Source: Mucor racemosus (lineage: Eukaryota > Mucoromycota > Mucoromycetes > Mucorales > Mucoraceae). From it: a DNA stretch of 64,000 bases. Position 1 is the first letter of the stretch; each line of letters begins with the position of its first letter. Below are positions 59,658 through 64,000 of the stretch, piece after piece. The notes below the pieces were generated by a model that made no database searches, had not been told where the DNA came from, and saw nothing but the letters and a program-made list of their open reading frames with translations. Both the position numbers and the translations under genes were made by a program. The stretch lies in the NCBI GenBank assembly GCA_027405735.1, contig JAPEHQ010000006.1, forward strand, positions 2,418,001 to 2,482,000. The letters run 5' to 3'.

Positions 59658-62600
59658 ATGGATCCTAAACTATTTGCAGCTGCTCAACAGGGCTTGAATA
59701 TGAATAATCAACAAAATAACCCTAATCTCATGATGTCTTTCCAACAACAACAACAACAGCAAAATCCACAAAATCAACAACAGCAAATACCTCAACAACC
59801 TGATATGCACAATTTCAATTCTTTGGCTGGTGCAGGTTTAGGTAATGTACCTTTTAACCCTGCAAATCTCGGTGGTAGTGGTATGAGTTTTGGTCAAAAT
59901 GACTTTGGAAGTCTTGATCAAACTGATTTGAGTAACATTAACCCTTTTATCCAAGCTAATCCATCATTAATGAGTGGTATGAATGTTGCTTCACTTCAAC
60001 AACAACAACAACAACAACAACAACAGCAACAACAACAACAAAATATGAGACAAACATCTCATCCTCAATCTGTATATTCTCCTCAAAATTTGATGGGTTT
60101 GCAAGGAAACAATAGTCCAGGTAAATTCAAGTTTCTTTTTAATCACATTTGATTATATTTTATCTAACTTTTTTTTTTTACAATGAAAGCTGCATTGCAA
60201 GCACAATTTCAGCAAAACAGAAATATGTTTCAAGGAAATGGCAATATAATGCCAAATACACCTCAAGCGCTCATGTATCAACAGCAACAACAACAACAAG
60301 CTGCGATGGCAATGAATAGAGGTACATTTGGCTTATAAATGATTTAATTTGGCGTTTTTTTTTTACTAAATTATTTATAGCTAAACAATCGCCAAGCCAA
60401 TCTCCAGCTTTGAATAACACACATTTTCCTGGAAATACAATGGGTTCACCTGTCATTGGAAATAGCCCTCATTTAGCAGGTTCAAGGATTGGATCTGATT
60501 ATGCTGGTAAGTGCGGTTTGATTTTTTGGCATGATTTTGTATATAATTAACATTCAAAAAAGCTTCTCCTATGAATCCTAATGTAGGATCTCCTGTACAA
60601 AATTTTCAAGGAAATGGCATTTCGCCATCACCACAGATGGCACGTGTTATTCCATCACAAGCTAATAATCGTTACATGCAACAAATGAATATCCAACAAC
60701 AACAACAATTGCAACAACAACAACAAGCAATGCTTCAACAACAGCAACAGCAACAACAGCAACAGCAACAACAGCAAGTCATGAATAATGCCTCTCCTTC
60801 ACTGCATAATCCATCAATTCCCTCGTATGGTTCACCTCAACTTCATCAACCACAACAGCAGCAGCAAATTCCTCAACAACAACCACAAGATTTGATAGAA
60901 GATCCATCTAAAAATTACAATGCAAACATGAACTTTGTTCAGCAATCACCAATGCAGCAACATTCATCTCCTATTCCACGTCAATCAGCTACACCCGGTA
61001 GCACTCATTCTACTCCACATCAACCTAATCAACAATTAGATACGAGTACACCTCATATGAGCCCTGCTGTTGCTGCTGCTCAAGCTGCTGTTGCTCATAC
61101 ACCTAATGGAAAATCAACACCAATGACGCCTACAGGCGTTACAGCTATAACCACAACAATAACAACATCTCCATCACCCAAACCATCCACTGTACCATCA
61201 GAAACTGCTTCACCTTCTGCAATAGCAGTATCTACAGATCAGAAAATCTCACCTCAACTTCCTAAACAGCAAATTACTTATATACCAAAGACGCGCAATG
61301 TAGAAACCTATGGTGGTGTTGATCTTAAATACTTTGACAAGTTTGAAATTAAACCTCCTGTACCTCATTTAAATGAATTGGGGTTGATTGATATCCAGGC
61401 ACTAATCATGTCGCTTAAATCCGGTATGAAGATGGAGCTCACCAACGCGTTGAATGTTTTGACTGTACTTACTGTTCAACCCCAAATTCATGCACAACAG
61501 CAACAACAGCCCCCTCATTTACCTTTGCACCAATGCGATGACTTATTAGACGTTTTGCTAGATTATTTGGAACAAGATATTTTGGGTACAAGTAGTAGAT
61601 TTCCTACTGTAGATAACCACAATGATGATTCATTATCATCATCACAAAAGAATGATGAGCAACATGTTTTGAATGATTTGACATATACTGATCTTTTTGA
61701 TATGTCCTTGGATGAAATGAAAAGTTTGATTCCTCAATTGGAAAACTCAACATCAGACGTTTGGATTTCACTTCGTGAACGTTGTTTGTGTATATTCAAT
61801 ATTTTGCGTAATTTATCTTTTATGGGTGAAAACATGGAATATTTAGCTAGACATCCTCGATTTGTTAAATTGCTTGCAGATATTGCAGACAGTTCTCGCC
61901 AAATAAGTGTATTGGATGGACGCGATACAACTGGAAAAAACGCTTGGTTTGTTGGTATTCGTCGCATGGATACATTAGATTTCCGCAAGAGTATCCTGAT
62001 GATCTTTTCAAACATTTCGATATATCTTGTATTGCGTCAAGAGAAAACGGCTGCTGTGTTTGTTGAATTAACTCATGATTTCTTGGTTAATGGCCCTGAT
62101 ACCTATTATTCACTATTAGCCATTGAGACATGGACTAAACTCACTGTCAATTATGATAACCGTCAATTATTACACTCACTAGTGTCTAAAGAGCATATCT
62201 TTAACTTGATTCAAGATATTTGGTTAGAGTTAACAGCTGTCATTCGTAGAGATTTCTTTTCAACTGATGGCCGTGTAATGCATGCCATGACATCAAATCA
62301 ATTAGCAACTCTGGAATTAACGATTATTGGATTATACAACATTGTGGCAATTGTGCAACTTGAAAGTTTAAAACAACAATTAGTTCAAAAAAATAAGAGC
62401 ATTGGCATGATGATTATTCGACTATCTATTACATTGGCAGAATCAGGAAATCCACAATTTGGATTAGCTACTAAACGTGGTATGGAATTGATTCGTTCTT
62501 TGGTTTGTGGTGGTGATGGTATTCGAAGGCGCAACAACCGTCAGCAACAACAGAGACCACTGGAAGCTCTTTCTCAATATAACAAGAAAGATGAAAAGAA

Positions 62601-62769
62601 CGAAGATAATGATCAATTATCTGTCTCTGAAATTGCTAACCGTATCCTAGACATGCCTGTTGTTCGTGAAAAACTCATGTTGTCCATGTTAAAACCTACT
62701 ACTGATCCAGAGATTTTACGAGAATTATCTGATATTGTTTCCCTGATAGATGAAGACACCACTGTATAA
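59658..62769 (+). CDS. SWI1: SWI/SNF chromatin-remodelling subunit SWI1-like, no ARID seen
   Basis: Four exons, 59658-60120, 60190-60321, 60381-60506 and 60563-62769, closing at 975 aa. The first ~470 residues are disordered and Gln/Asn/Pro/Ser-rich with poly-Q runs of up to about 16 (60000-60040, 60735-60775). The folded C-terminal half starts YIPKTRNVETYGGVDLKYFD and goes on PPVPHLNELGLIDIQALIMS, LKSGMKMELTNALNVLTVLT, then CDDLLDVLLDYLEQDI and repeated helices (CLCIFNILRNLSFMGENMEY), the armadillo-like SWI1/BAF250 C-terminal domain. The DNA-binding ARID that normally precedes this block is not visible in any exon or intron frame here. The role as a remodeller subunit is from family knowledge. 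Trinucleotide CAA/CAG repeats encode the poly-Q and may vary in length. Confidence 0.85.
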
Positions 62770-63380
62770 ATTAAACCCTCACTCTTTCTCTTTTTCCTCT
62801 CTTTTTTTATAATTATTCGTTTACAATCACTTTCTCCTCTTTTTTTTTTACTTTTTTTCACACACAAAATCACACAAACACATATTACAATCCAAAAATA
62901 TACAACAAAATCATAAATTGCTCATATAATAATAACAAAACAGACTATTATTCTAATGGCCATTGGTTGTAGTTTTGTGTTTGGTGCTGAACTAGATGTC
63001 AATAGCTCTGGCACTTTCAATTTCATATACTGCACTTCTCAGTTAATCTATTGACTATGTTTCTTTTTCTTACAGGACATTCCATTACTGAATTTTATAT
63101 GCAGTATAAATAGAAAGAAAATGTATTTCCCATGAATCAGGAAACCTTTATACATATATTTTCGATTGCAATGCATATTAATATGCATGGAAGACGTTAT
63201 GTATATTCAAATATCCCATCGGCTTCAGCATAAAATGGATTATTTTCCAATCCTTTCAAACAAATGAGATCTATTTGGGCTTCAGCCTACCTAATAACGT
63301 TCATTATATTCATCTAATATGAATCAATCATGTCCAGACACCCTAAGATGCTTCAAAAATGCACAGCGCATTATGCTGGA
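62770..63380. other. 3' flank of SWI1-like gene
   Basis: 610 bp with pyrimidine-rich 3' UTR-like start and no gene. Confidence 0.4.
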
Positions 63381-64000
63381 TGTATACCTGTTCCTGAATT
63401 ATTTCATACCTCACAAAAGTCTAGAAATAGGTGAAAAATACCGCTATTTTTTTCTTAAAAGTAGGTTTGACTTTTCATCCTTGTCCTACTTTTTTTTTCA
63501 CTAAATAACTCCAAGAAAAAAATATTTACCAATGTACCTGAGTTGTGTAATTTTAATCCAAAAACAAATACTCAAAAATATCCTATCTTTTGCAGTTGGT
63601 ATAATGTTTTTAGTGCTAATGTTTCAGATTTTTGCAAGTATTTCGCTGCTAAAAATTAAAAATTCTGAAGCTTCATATCTCTACAAAAAATTAAGCTATA
63701 ATAACGCTTTTTAATAATAAAACTTACTTTTTTTGAACACTCTATAACATATTTCAGTATGAAAAAATTCCGAGCACTTATTTTTTTTTTCATTTTTTTG
63801 ACATTTTTGTAGCAGATTTCAAAATATTCGTTAAATTGATCAGCATATTTTTTAAATTTATATTATAGACCTCGTTGAGCTCTATTGAACTCAATTTAGT
63901 TTTTTTCGAAATATTGATTTTTCGTGGAGATATCCTCAAAAATATGTACAAACGAAGGCCTTCATTTCTAGCTACAATTTCTACCTTGTGTACCCTCATC
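63381..64000 (-). repeat. Repeat family A, copy 4 (inverted, runs off the edge)
   Basis: From the terminal consensus tacctgttcctgaa at 63386 it follows copy 3 closely (ctgttggtataa-gtttttaata; cgtggagatatcctcaaaaa at about 63922-63942). It is cut by the window end. The small open frames 63319-63504, 63532-63714 and 63790-63999 are shared with the other copies. Confidence 0.7.

Overview
The window looks like nuclear DNA of an AT-rich fungus of the Mucoromycota, most likely Mucorales. The signs are many short introns (about 45-85 bp) with GTAAGT/GTATGT donors and TAG/CAG acceptors, two GPI-type chitin deacetylases typical of this group, Gln- and Asn-rich proteins, and long AT-rich intergenic stretches full of decayed repeats. 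Exon boundaries were built by hand from reading-frame continuity. Every multi-exon model given as complete closes in frame; the left-edge MFS gene lacks its 5' end. No RNA evidence was available.

Layout. 1-1.8 kb: 3' part of an MFS monocarboxylate-type transporter (+). 1.9-4.5 kb: 11-exon Ser/Asn-rich coiled-coil protein (+). 4.65-5.5 kb: ribosomal protein uL13 (-). 5.5-17 kb: gene-poor repeat zone with repeat family A (two copies), three solo-LTR-like insertions or MITEs with target duplications, family C, a truncated dynein intermediate-chain piece and a tRNA-like relic. 17.1-23.2 kb: compact block with mitochondrial ribosomal protein mS33 (+), a PAS-GATA transcription factor (-), the nuclear proteasome tether STS1/Cut8 (-) and a centrin-like EF-hand protein (+). 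23.2-28.9 kb: a PDH E1-alpha pseudogene, a second family C copy, a possible Ty1/copia remnant and solo LTRs. 29-33.5 kb: a type II membrane glycosyltransferase (-) and a PQ-loop transporter (-). 35-36.3 kb: threonine aldolase (+). 36.7-37.6 kb: pseudogene of a repeated fungal family. 39.2-41.1 kb: RTG2-like Ppx/GppA protein (+). 44-45.6 kb: chitin deacetylase (-). 46.3-47.7 kb: HMG-box regulator (-). 47.7-53.3 kb: repeat-rich gap with a family A copy. 53.4-54.9 kb: intronless chitin deacetylase paralogue (+). 55.9-56.1 kb: previously easy-to-miss 60-aa secreted Cys-rich protein (-). 56.2-59.25 kb: COG1 (-), divergent from SWI1-like SWI/SNF subunit at 59.66-62.77 kb (+). The right edge is another family A copy.

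The genes do not form a pathway cluster. Functional links are limited: the two chitin deacetylases flank the HMG-box gene and act on the cell wall; RTG2, GLY1, mS33 and the PDH relic relate to mitochondrial metabolism. No operon-like or novel defence system is evident. The most informative material is the mobile-element record: TG...CA solo LTRs with exact 5-bp duplications, two 148-bp CACTA-ended foldback elements with 3-bp duplications, and host-gene fragments lying beside both copies of family C.
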